Made by a program: the position numbers and the translations under genes. Of a stretch of DNA of 41,960 nt, positions 1-8,209 are shown in pieces (position 1 is the first letter of the stretch; every line of letters starts with the position of its first letter). Location: IMG/VR virus record IMGVR_UViG_3300044642_000328, positions 1 through 41,960 of that record; one strand, written 5' to 3'. The notes under the pieces are model-generated. The model was not told the origin of the DNA and searched no databases. It was given only the letters and a program-made list of their open reading frames with translations. The DNA comes from a virus.

Positions 1-1
1 C

Positions 2-2284
2 AATGTAGTTATTATAGATACTAATAAGTTATATAATGTAATCGGATTTACAGAAAGCTCATCTTCTGTTACTGAAGGTGGAACAATAATACTGACATTC
101 ACTGCACATAACGTACCTGCAGGAACAATATTCTATTATTCCACTGAAGGAAATACAACAACAGCTACATTCGCAAGTGCAAATACTGGTTCATTTGTAA
201 TGAACGGATTATCTAATACTATATCATTAGTTACAGCAAGTGTGCCATATGGAATAACACAAAACTTTAACGTTAAGATTAGAGAAGGTTCGCCTACAGG
301 TACATTGTTAGCAACAAGTAATAATTTGATAGTTGTAGATCCCGCAGCAATTAATTATATGTCTGCTACAGGTGGCACAATAGTAGATAGCGGCGGTTAT
401 AGGGTGCATACGTTTACAACATCCGGTAATCTAACAGTTTCTGCCCTGGGGGATGCTCCAAGTAACTTTCTTGATTATCTAGTAGTTGCAGGTGGAGGTG
501 GTGCAACAACTTATAGTGGAGCCGGCGCCGGAGGTTTTAGAGAAGTATCTGGGTTGTCTGTTATACAAGGAACCACTTACACTGTTATTGTAGGTGCCGG
601 CGGTTCGGGTACTAACCAGCCAGTAGGATCGTATGGTTCAGATTCTACATTCAGTACTATTACGAGCACAGGCGGCGGTAGAGGTGTCGCCGGAGGGCCA
701 GGTGTTGGTGGGGATGGAGGATCGGGCGGCGGCGGCTACGGTGGATTGTCGCCCGGCACTGCAGGGGGTTCTGGAAATACACCAAGCACCTCGCCCCCAC
801 AAGGAAATCCCGGTGGCAGAGGATTAACAGATAATATTAACTATACTGCCAGTGGCGGCGGTGGTGGTGCAGGTGCTGTTGGAGGAAATGCAGCATACCA
901 AGCTGGCGGCAATGGAGGTAGCGGCGCACCGTCCTCTATCTCAGGTTCTAACGTTATGTATGCAGGCGGAGGCGGAGGACGTTCTAATGCAGGATCTTCT
1001 GGATCTGGCGGAACTGGAGGTGGCGGCCCAGCTACAAACACTGGCGTTGGAACACCCGGTACTATTAATACCGGAGGTGGTGGAGGTGGCGGTGGCCTTT
1101 CCCCGGGTGGAAGCGGTGGTTCAGGTATCATTATTGTCCGTTACCCATATGTGCCACCTGTGACAATTTCAAATGTAGTAACAACATCAAACGTATTTTC
1201 TGTTGGTTCAAACATTACATTCACAGTTAATGCGGTAAATGCAAACGCAACAACACTTTACTATTCTACTGATGGCAATGTAACAGCAACAAACTTTATT
1301 GGCGGCAATACTGGTTCATTTGTTGCAAATACTACAGGTGCAGTAATTACATTAAGAGCAAATACAAATATTCCTACAAATGAATCTAGATATTTTGCTC
1401 TACAAATCAGACAGGATTCAACTACAGGATTCATATCAGGATCAAGTGCAAATGTTACTATTGATGGATTTGCGTCACAAATATTTGCAACAGGTGGCAA
1501 CGTTATAACTGCTGATGGTTATAGAATACATACATTTACTTCATCTAATAGTTTTGTAATTACCAAAACTCCACAAGTTCAAGGAAATGTTGAAATATTA
1601 TTAGTAGGCGGCGGTGGCGGACCTGGAGGCTGGTCAACCGGAGTTCAACAAGGGAGTGGCGGCGGCGGCGCTGGCGGCGTTCTTTATAGAGCAAATGCAA
1701 CATTATCTGCACAGACATATCCTATCGTAGTTGGAGCAGGTGGCGGTGGTGGCGGGCCCGTGCCTGGCGTAAATGGTGCTAATACTACAGCATTTGGAGT
1801 AATAGCATTAGGCGGCGGCCACGGCGGCTTTAATCCTGGCCAATCAGTCCCATTGAGAGTAGGTAACCCGGGTGGTTCAGGAGGTGGCGGGGGTGCCGGC
1901 GGTGTTAATCCGGGTGGAAATACAATTCAAATTTCATTTGCAGAATGGTTTAAATATGGAAATCCTGGTGTAAGAGGAGGCGGATTATCTGGATATAATT
2001 ATGGCGGCGCAGGCGGTGGTGCTGGAGGCGCCGGTATTATAAATGATACTCAATTTGGCAATTTAGGTGCCGGAGGCGCCGGTATTAATTTTAATATTTC
2101 GGGGTCTAACGTAACATATGCAGCAGGGGGAACTGGTCTTATTGCTGGTCCTGCTATTTCGGCAATACCTGGTTCAGGTAACGGAGGAAATGGAACTTCT
2201 CAAAATACCCCTAGTAACCCCGGTGGCCCATGGGCTTCTGCGGGATCACCCGGTATCGTTATTATCCGTTATCCCTATAGTTAA
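2..2284 (+). CDS. Tail-fibre/adhesin protein, Calx-beta and glycine-rich (5' partial)
   Basis: The reading frame is open from the window edge, so the start is missing; 760 residues are visible. The visible order is: Calx-beta-like beta-sandwich (residues 1-117; YYSTEGN and NTGSF motifs), glycine-rich domain (118-380), second Calx-beta-like domain (381-496), second glycine-rich domain (497-760). Each glycine-rich domain opens with a VVAGGGG or LLVGGGG strand and closes with GSGI(I/V)IIRYPY, the usual end of this family in marine phage tail proteins. By analogy it should be a distal fibre or adhesin subunit that contacts the host surface. Its architecture matches the C-terminal part of the gene at 8210-11341, and the last 33 bases plus the downstream spacer are identical to the end of that gene. 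Family recognition is firm; the receptor and exact virion position are unknown. Confidence 0.85.
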   Translation, partial: NVVIIDTNKLYNVIGFTESSSSVTEGGTIILTFTAHNVPAGTIFYYSTEGNTTTATFASANTGSFVMNGLSNTISLVTASVPYGITQNFNVKIREGSPTGTLLATSNNLIVVDPAAINYMSATGGTIVDSGGYRVHTFTTSGNLTVSALGDAPSNFLDYLVVAGGGGATTYSGAGAGGFREVSGLSVIQGTTYTVIVGAGGSGTNQPVGSYGSDSTFSTITSTGGGRGVAGGPGVGGDGGSGGGGYGGLSPGTAGGSGNTPSTSPPQGNPGGRGLTDNINYTASGGGGGAGAVGGNAAYQAGGNGGSGAPSSISGSNVMYAGGGGGRSNAGSSGSGGTGGGGPATNTGVGTPGTINTGGGGGGGGLSPGGSGGSGIIIVRYPYVPPVTISNVVTTSNVFSVGSNITFTVNAVNANATTLYYSTDGNVTATNFIGGNTGSFVANTTGAVITLRANTNIPTNESRYFALQIRQDSTTGFISGSSANVTIDGFASQIFATGGNVITADGYRIHTFTSSNSFVITKTPQVQGNVEILLVGGGGGPGGWSTGVQQGSGGGGAGGVLYRANATLSAQTYPIVVGAGGGGGGPVPGVNGANTTAFGVIALGGGHGGFNPGQSVPLRVGNPGGSGGGGGAGGVNPGGNTIQISFAEWFKYGNPGVRGGGLSGYNYGGAGGGAGGAGIINDTQFGNLGAGGAGINFNISGSNVTYAAGGTGLIAGPAISAIPGSGNGGNGTSQNTPSNPGGPWASAGSPGIVIIRYPYS

Positions 2285-2332
2285 TGAACCATAAATAATA
2301 AGTATCGTATAAAGTAAAAGAGAACATGCCAA
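2252..2332 (+). repeat. Fibre-module junction repeat, copy 1
   Basis: Bases 2252-2305 are identical to 11309-11362 (54 bp, spanning a gene end, its stop and the late-promoter box). Bases 2291-2332 are identical to 6348-6389 (42 bp, spanning the promoter box and the first codons of the next gene). These blocks lie exactly at the joins between paralogous fibre modules, as expected for duplication or homologous exchange of cassettes. Confidence 0.9.
2290..2297 (+). promoter_or_regulatory. T4-late-like promoter box, CATAAATA
   Basis: CATAAATA differs by one base from the T4 late core TATAAATA and lies 28 bases upstream of the ATG at 2326. The same box recurs in the homologous spacer at 11347. 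No sigma70 -35 element is present. Assignment rests on similarity and placement; transcript start mapping would settle it. Confidence 0.55.
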
Positions 2333-4077
2333 TAATTAACAAAGGTATTTTTGATACAGGCGACGCATTCCTTAGACAAACGGGGAATGATTGGCCTACT
2401 GCTCAAGTTATTTCAACCGCAGACGTAATTGAGTCTAGTAGTAATCTATATTTTACTAATACAAGAGCAATACAAGCATTAACAATCGGCACTGTTACTG
2501 GTAATATTTCTATTACAGGTAGTTTAATTGCCAATGGTCTTATTATACGAAATATTGCAGTTTCTGATTCTGTATTAACAGGATCTACTTCTGCAAACAA
2601 CGTTGTTGCCGATACTATAACAGCGAACATTTGGAATAGATTATATTCATCAAATGTTGTAGAATTAAATAATTTATACTATACAAATGCAAGAGTAGTA
2701 ACAGCAGTTACACCATTACTAACAACAGCAAATGTAATTGAAACCTCCGCTAATCTTTACTTTACATTACCAAGAGCAAGAACTGCGTTTACCGAAGGTT
2801 CGGGTATTGCAATTTCTGCAAACGGTGTTATTTCTACTAGAGGAAATGATACCGGTCTAGGAATGTTTAATTCCGGCATTAATCTTGAAGGTAATGCTGT
2901 TACATCTTCGATATTCTCAAATGTTAAGATTTTTAACGGTACCGAAGGTAATTCTTTCTTAGCATTCTCAATGCATGTCACAAACCTAAGTGGTAATACA
3001 TCTTATCTCACAGGTAGAACTTTAACTGATGGTAATACTGTATTATTTGCCAATCTGTTAGAAGTTCCGGTTGGCGGCAGTTTAGAAATATTCACAAAAC
3101 CGCAAGTATTTAGAATTGGTGATAGTATTCAGGTACAGAGTTTAAACCAATTCAAAGTTGCCGATAATGATTTGATATCTACATACTTGTCATATCAAGG
3201 CACAACTGACGATAATTTCAGAAGAAGCGCAATAACATTAACAGACAATACACTTGTTCCTGTATATCAAACAGTTGGTAGAATTTCTATTATTGAAAGT
3301 ATTAACCTAGTAAATCTAGGTCCAGATATTATTCCTGCCACAGTAACATTAACTGATGCTAGCGATAATATTATAGCAACACTTGCATCTAATCTGCGAA
3401 TTCCTGCATATTCATCCGTAGAACTTTGCGAATATCCAAAGACACTATCTGAAAATTGCAAAATCAAAACACAGAAATTTGGTAGTTCGTCAGGTGGATT
3501 ATCGGTATATACTTCTTCCAAATTTACATCTTCATATTCTGTAGCTCCAGATGTATCTACAATGGAAGAATCTGGTCAAATTGTATTTGATATCGTAACC
3601 ACAAACTTGATAGACGGTACGGTGTTGTGGTACGAAACGCAAGCTGTATCGGGTAACGTAACTGCTGCAGACTTTGTAACCGCAAATACAGGATACTTAA
3701 CAATACAAAATAGCGGAGCAAGATTAACATTGGTTGCAAATGCAGATTTGAATACTGCATATGAGGGTGACGAAACCTTTAAGTTAATATTAAGAAGAGC
3801 ATCTAATGTTGGCTCTATCGTAACCACAACAAACACTCTGACATTAAGAGATACATCAAATACTATTGTCTACAATAGTTTGGTTGAAACTAGCGATACA
3901 ATTGCAGAAGGTGCTAGTGCAACGTTTGTGCTTGATACTACAAACTTAGGTCCGAATGTAGTTTTATACTATACGACACTGGGTAATGTAACTAGTGCAG
4001 ATTTTGTAACAGGCAATACTGGATCATTTATTTCGACCGGTAATACATATACGCTTGTTCTTACAACCACTGGTTAA
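2326..4077 (+). CDS. Tail-fibre protein, N-terminal half of a split pair
   Basis: This 583-residue protein has the N-terminus MPIINKG...NDWPTAQV shared with the genes at 6383 and 11384, which suggests a common attachment site. Three copies of a NLY(F/Y)T motif follow (about residues 41, 107 and 144; motif known from marine T4-like phage fibres). A beta-rich region (about 185-400, with VPVGGSLEIF) leads to a Calx-beta-like domain (about 405-515). A second Calx-beta-like domain starts near 520 but is cut by TAA after NTYTLVLTTTG. The missing half of that domain is encoded in the same frame immediately downstream (4087-6348). Start chosen at ATG 2326 because the MPxINKG N-terminus aligns in all three paralogues. 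Likely late-expressed and structural. Confidence 0.85.
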   Translation: MPIINKGIFDTGDAFLRQTGNDWPTAQVISTADVIESSSNLYFTNTRAIQALTIGTVTGNISITGSLIANGLIIRNIAVSDSVLTGSTSANNVVADTITANIWNRLYSSNVVELNNLYYTNARVVTAVTPLLTTANVIETSANLYFTLPRARTAFTEGSGIAISANGVISTRGNDTGLGMFNSGINLEGNAVTSSIFSNVKIFNGTEGNSFLAFSMHVTNLSGNTSYLTGRTLTDGNTVLFANLLEVPVGGSLEIFTKPQVFRIGDSIQVQSLNQFKVADNDLISTYLSYQGTTDDNFRRSAITLTDNTLVPVYQTVGRISIIESINLVNLGPDIIPATVTLTDASDNIIATLASNLRIPAYSSVELCEYPKTLSENCKIKTQKFGSSSGGLSVYTSSKFTSSYSVAPDVSTMEESGQIVFDIVTTNLIDGTVLWYETQAVSGNVTAADFVTANTGYLTIQNSGARLTLVANADLNTAYEGDETFKLILRRASNVGSIVTTTNTLTLRDTSNTIVYNSLVETSDTIAEGASATFVLDTTNLGPNVVLYYTTLGNVTSADFVTGNTGSFISTGNTYTLVLTTTG

Positions 4078-4089
4078 GGAGTAGAAATG
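4072..4089 (+). promoter_or_regulatory. Stop-Shine-Dalgarno-restart junction within a domain
   Basis: The stop TAA (4075-4077) is part of TAAGGAG, a near-perfect Shine-Dalgarno sequence, five bases before ATG 4087. Upstream and downstream reading frames are the same. The junction therefore looks built for termination followed by re-initiation, not for a simple nonsense mutation. Confidence 0.75.
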
Positions 4090-6348
4090 CCAATTCCAGA
4101 TAACGAAACACGATTTTTTCAATTACAGATACGAACTGGATCTCTTACAGGACCAGTGCAAATAACAAGTAATGTTGTTACTGTTGTAGATAGTCAACAG
4201 GCATTTATACAAGCCACGGGTGGTTTTGTCACATTAGAAGATGGATATAAGACGCACCATTTTAATACTTCTAATACTTTCCAAGTTCTTGGATTAGGTA
4301 TTCCTGCAAATAGAAATATAGAATATTTTGTTGTTGCCGGTGGTGGTGGAGGCGGACAAGCTCCGTCTGTATATAACGAAGGCGGTGGCGGTGCGGGGGG
4401 TATTCAAAGTGGCAACATTACTCTAACATCTACAGGCAATTATGTAGCCTTAGTGGGTTCAGGTGGACAAGTTAATCAGAGAGGATCAAACTCAAATATT
4501 TCCTTGTCTGGTTCGTTATCGGTGGTGGCATTTGGTGGCGGCAGCGGCGGTTCATTTAACTTGGCTGCAAATATAGGTGGTTCTGGAGGCGGCGGACGGC
4601 AACAGGGTGGTGTTGGTGCTGCAGGTTGGTCTGGTCAAGGATTCCCGGGCGGAAACGGTCATCCAAGTTCACCACTTGGCGCAGGTGGTGGCGGCGGCGC
4701 CGGACAAGCAGGTCTTGCAGGATTGGCTAATTTTGGTGGCGGTGATATATGGAATCCTTCTGGTCAAGGTGGAAACGGTATTAGCCGATCATGGATTTTT
4801 CCATCGTACGGAGTACCAAGTTTAAGAGGGTCTTTACATTTAGTAAACAACACAGTTACTTCTGATAGATGGTTTGGTGGCGGTGGAGGTGGTGGCACCG
4901 ACGCAGGTAATCCAACCTCAGGAAGTAACCAAGCTCTAGGTTGGGGCGGCAAAGGTGGGGGTGGAGGAACAAGTTTAACTGCTGCAGAAAGCCCAAGAAT
5001 ACTTTACTATGATGTAAATGGAGCGGCAACAACAGGTGGTGGTGGTGCAGGAAAACAAGCTTCATATCCTCCAGCTGCGGGCGCGGGTGGTTCAGGATTC
5101 ATCGCAATTCGATACCCATATACTGTAGAAACATACAATGATGATGATAATATAGGTGCAGCAAAAGCAACAGTAGACAATTCGAATGTTGTTTACACAC
5201 TAACAACGGTTAACGTATCAAATGCAACTGTATTGTATTGGACGTTGTCTGGTAATGTTTCTAATACTGATGTATTGGGTGGCAATACTGGATCGTTCAC
5301 AATAATAAATGCTAACGCTACATTTACTATAAGATTAGCAAATAATATTGTTAGTGGAACAAATACTAAAGTATATACTCCTCAGTTAAGAAAGAATTCT
5401 ATAACAGGACCGGTTATATCAACAAGTAATACAATAGTAATCTATTCTTCTTCCAATAGAAATAACTTTATTAATGCAACAGGTGGTAATGTAATCACTA
5501 ATGGAGGTTTTAGAACTCACATATTTACCTCATCTAATAATTTTGCTGTATCTAGTGTAGGAGTATTGGGTGGATATGTAGAATACTTAACAGTTGCTGG
5601 CGGTGGCGGAGCTCCAAGCGGCGGTGCACCTACCGGTATACCAGGTGGCGGTGGCGGAGCAGGCGGATTATTAACCGGCATAATTACAATAACTGCACAA
5701 ACTTATGTTGCAAACGTTGGTGCAGGTGGTACTGGAGGTAGTCCGGGTTGGAATTTGCCAGGATCTAATGGTGGCAATTCAGATATCTTTGGAATACTTA
5801 CGGTTGGCGGTGGAGCAGGAGGCGTTTATACTCAAAGTGGCGGCCAACACGCAAGCGCAGGTGGTTCTGGAGGTGGAGCTTTTGGTGGAGTCAACAGCGG
5901 CGACACTAAATATGGTGGTAATTCTTATATAGGACAAGGAAATCCAGGTGGATATATAACTGGTTCTAATCCTAGCGGCGGATCGTCTACGGGTGGTGGC
6001 GGCGCTGGTGCAGCAGGATCAAATCATGGTGCCTTCGCAGACGGCCCGCGAGATGGTGGAATAGGTCGACCAATTTCTTGGGTACCGGGCTTCTATGGTA
6101 CACCTGGACCTGCTTCAGGTAGATGGTTTGCTGGTGGCGGTGGTGGCGGCACTTCTCAAAATACAGGTAACCCAGGCGTCGGTGGCGCTGGCGGTGGTGG
6201 CAGAGGTGTTATGTCTGGACCGCAAGCACAACCTGCATTTAGCGGAAACGTATTTACAGGCGGTGGCGGTGGTGGCGGTGCAGGTCCATCATATCCTGCG
6301 GGTGCTGGTGGTTCAGGTATCATTATTATCCGTTACCCATATGTCTAA
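4087..6348 (+). CDS. Glycine-rich tail-fibre/adhesin protein, C-terminal half of a split pair
   Basis: This 753-residue protein begins in the middle of a Calx-beta-like domain: MPIPDNETRFFQLQIR matches the second half of intact domains such as IPTNESRYFALQIR in the first gene. It continues with a glycine-rich domain (about 41-345), a complete Calx-beta-like domain (346-460) and a second glycine-rich domain (461-753) ending SGIIIIRYPYV. It is in the same frame as the preceding gene with only three sense codons between the TAA and its ATG. The Shine-Dalgarno TAAGGAG supports independent initiation. Probably a host-contact subunit. Whether it is also made as a readthrough fusion with the upstream protein cannot be told from DNA. 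Confidence 0.85.
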   Translation: MPIPDNETRFFQLQIRTGSLTGPVQITSNVVTVVDSQQAFIQATGGFVTLEDGYKTHHFNTSNTFQVLGLGIPANRNIEYFVVAGGGGGGQAPSVYNEGGGGAGGIQSGNITLTSTGNYVALVGSGGQVNQRGSNSNISLSGSLSVVAFGGGSGGSFNLAANIGGSGGGGRQQGGVGAAGWSGQGFPGGNGHPSSPLGAGGGGGAGQAGLAGLANFGGGDIWNPSGQGGNGISRSWIFPSYGVPSLRGSLHLVNNTVTSDRWFGGGGGGGTDAGNPTSGSNQALGWGGKGGGGGTSLTAAESPRILYYDVNGAATTGGGGAGKQASYPPAAGAGGSGFIAIRYPYTVETYNDDDNIGAAKATVDNSNVVYTLTTVNVSNATVLYWTLSGNVSNTDVLGGNTGSFTIINANATFTIRLANNIVSGTNTKVYTPQLRKNSITGPVISTSNTIVIYSSSNRNNFINATGGNVITNGGFRTHIFTSSNNFAVSSVGVLGGYVEYLTVAGGGGAPSGGAPTGIPGGGGGAGGLLTGIITITAQTYVANVGAGGTGGSPGWNLPGSNGGNSDIFGILTVGGGAGGVYTQSGGQHASAGGSGGGAFGGVNSGDTKYGGNSYIGQGNPGGYITGSNPSGGSSTGGGGAGAAGSNHGAFADGPRDGGIGRPISWVPGFYGTPGPASGRWFAGGGGGGTSQNTGNPGVGGAGGGGRGVMSGPQAQPAFSGNVFTGGGGGGGAGPSYPAGAGGSGIIIIRYPYV

Positions 6349-6354
6349 TAAATA
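6347..6354 (+). promoter_or_regulatory. T4-late-like promoter box, AATAAATA
   Basis: AATAAATA overlaps the stop of the preceding fibre gene and precedes the ATG at 6383 with the same geometry as the boxes at 2290 and 11347. The 42 bp from 6348 to 6389 are identical to 2291-2332. Confidence 0.5.
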
Positions 6355-6382
6355 ATAAGTATCGTATAAAGTAAAAGAGAAC

Positions 6383-8206
6383 ATGCCAACAATTAACAAA
6401 GGTAGATTTAGATTAACCGACGTATCTCTGCGCCAGGCAGGTAACGATTGGCCTACGGCTCAGGTTACTACAACGTCTGACGTAATTGAATCTACTTCCA
6501 ATTTATACTTTACAAATACTCGCGTAGTGTCGGCATTAATTGCTGGTCAAAATATTATTATTGAAGCCAATGGTAGAATTTCTTCTACATCGGGTGCTGG
6601 AGATCTTACAACCGCAGATGTTCGCGAAACAAGTAACTTATATTATACCAACGCAAGAGTTATTTTTGCTGCGATTCCTGCAGTAACAGAATTAACAGTA
6701 ACTACTCCAGTATTTAACTACAATATTGATCAATACTCTGGAGATAATCCAGCAATATATGTTTCTGCTGGAGAAACTATAGCATTCAATTTAAATGTTA
6801 GTGGATCCCATCCTTTTAATATTAGAGTATCGAACGGTGGTAGTAATTATGATACCGGGTTAACTCATGTTGCACAAGACGGTACAATAAGCACAGAATC
6901 CGCTGCACAAGGTAAAGTTACAGGTAAATTATTCTGGAAAATTCCATATGTATTAGCAGGAAATACATATGTTTATCAATGCTCAAATCATAGTAGTATG
7001 GTTGGTAGTATTGTTATACAAAGACCAGTAAGTACTATAACTACTGATAATGTAGCAGAAGGAAGTAACTTATACTATACAAATGTAAGAGTATTTGATG
7101 CCCTTACTATTGGTACAATTCAAGGCGATATATCGGCTAGCGGAAATCTAATTGCAAATGGTTTAATAATCAGAAACATAAATGTATCTGATAATGTTCT
7201 TGCTGGAAATATTACTGCAGGTGCTTCCGTATCAAATACCATTGTTGCTGATAGTATAACTTCTAATATATGGAACGGATTATATACAGCTAACGTAATA
7301 GAAACTAGTACTAATCTATACTTTACTAATGCAAGATCAAGATCAGCATTTACTGCAGGTCGCGGCATAATTATAATGAACGACGGTACTATAAAAAGTA
7401 CTATCGGCACAGAAACATTTAATACTGCAATAGATGGTGGAAGAGATTATAAAGTAACTTCTGCAATGGGTGGTTTGACATTTACCTCGGCCGTTGCGGG
7501 CGATAGATTCTTATTGAGATCATTGCACGTCACAAACATATCTGATAATACTGCATATATCTCATCTAATGTTTTATATGCTGGTGGTAATACTGCATAC
7601 ATGGGCAATTTAATACCTGTTCCTGTAGGTTCTGTCGTAGAGTTTATGGACAGACCACAGATTATGCAACCTGGCGATACCGTAAATCTTCAAGGGTTTG
7701 ATCAAAGTTTAGCCCCAACAAGTAACATATTGCATTCATATTTTACATTTGAATCCATTAATAATGATACGACGTATGTGGGTGTTGGACAGAATTTAGC
7801 TCAATCAAATACCAATATTCAAATTGCAGTTGCAGATCAATCTGACACCGTTTTTGAAAGTATCAAGTTTGTAAATCTGCAATCATATTCAATACCTGTT
7901 AAATTATATTTTGGTTCTGCAAACGGTGCACCTAGATCATATCTTGCATATAATATGCAAGTACCACCTAATTCTTCAATGGAAATGTTGCAGTCACCTA
8001 AATTATTAAAATATCTTGATGTAGCATATGCCAGTTACTCCAACGCAAGCGAGGGCGATTCTATAGCTGTATTCTCATCATATAGAAGAACTGCAGTAAC
8101 ATCAACATTTGGTACCACCTCATCCGCAGTAGCGCTAGGTAACATTCAAGCATCCTTCCTAACAACGATTCCTGATGGAACAACGTTATATTACACCCTG
8201 GAATAA
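6383..8206 (+). CDS. Tail-fibre protein with a cupredoxin-like domain, N-terminal half of a split pair
   Basis: This 607-residue protein has the shared MPTINKG...NDWPTAQV N-terminus and four NLY(F/Y)TN motifs. Between the second and third motif lies an inserted beta-domain (about residues 108-215) with a cupredoxin pattern: H143 in GSHPF and C200-x2-H203-x2-M206 in YQCSNHSSMVG. That is the ligand set and loop spacing of amicyanin-type blue copper proteins, although copper binding is inferred. A second stretch resembling the N-terminal module and a beta-rich region (about 340-585) follow. The protein ends inside a Calx-beta-like domain at GTTLYYTLE; the domain continues in the same frame after the TAA (8210-11341). 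The start is set by alignment with its paralogues. Confidence 0.83.
   Translation: MPTINKGRFRLTDVSLRQAGNDWPTAQVTTTSDVIESTSNLYFTNTRVVSALIAGQNIIIEANGRISSTSGAGDLTTADVRETSNLYYTNARVIFAAIPAVTELTVTTPVFNYNIDQYSGDNPAIYVSAGETIAFNLNVSGSHPFNIRVSNGGSNYDTGLTHVAQDGTISTESAAQGKVTGKLFWKIPYVLAGNTYVYQCSNHSSMVGSIVIQRPVSTITTDNVAEGSNLYYTNVRVFDALTIGTIQGDISASGNLIANGLIIRNINVSDNVLAGNITAGASVSNTIVADSITSNIWNGLYTANVIETSTNLYFTNARSRSAFTAGRGIIIMNDGTIKSTIGTETFNTAIDGGRDYKVTSAMGGLTFTSAVAGDRFLLRSLHVTNISDNTAYISSNVLYAGGNTAYMGNLIPVPVGSVVEFMDRPQIMQPGDTVNLQGFDQSLAPTSNILHSYFTFESINNDTTYVGVGQNLAQSNTNIQIAVADQSDTVFESIKFVNLQSYSIPVKLYFGSANGAPRSYLAYNMQVPPNSSMEMLQSPKLLKYLDVAYASYSNASEGDSIAVFSSYRRTAVTSTFGTTSSAVALGNIQASFLTTIPDGTTLYYTLE
6440..6474 (+). 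repeat. 35-bp block identical to 11441-11475
   Basis: This segment codes for the GNDWPTAQVTTT part of the shared fibre N-terminus and is identical at nucleotide level to 11441-11475, although flanking sequence has diverged. That suggests recent duplication or gene conversion between modules. Confidence 0.9.
7100..7140 (+). repeat. 41-bp block identical to 11534-11574
   Basis: It encodes ALTIGTIQGDISAS in two fibre paralogues (6383-8206 and 11384-12814). Exact nucleotide identity over 41 bp, with divergence outside, points to homologous exchange between the modules. Confidence 0.9.
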
Positions 8207-8209
8207 GAA

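Noticed and set aside
841-1131. Long proline-rich open frame on the minus strand opposite a glycine-rich domain
   Set aside because: GGN codons read backwards give proline-rich frames; the same appears opposite every glycine-rich domain (e.g. 13289-13552, 13703-13957). No ribosome-binding site or conservation signal.
852-1163. Plus-strand shifted frames in glycine-rich genes
   Set aside because: Low-complexity shadow frames rich in V, L, A and Q arising from GGN repeats; the main frame has the expected domain pattern.
4075-4077. TAA recoded as a sense codon in this phage
   Set aside because: TAA terminates most other genes here at positions fitting family lengths, so a genome-wide recoding is not supported; local readthrough remains possible.
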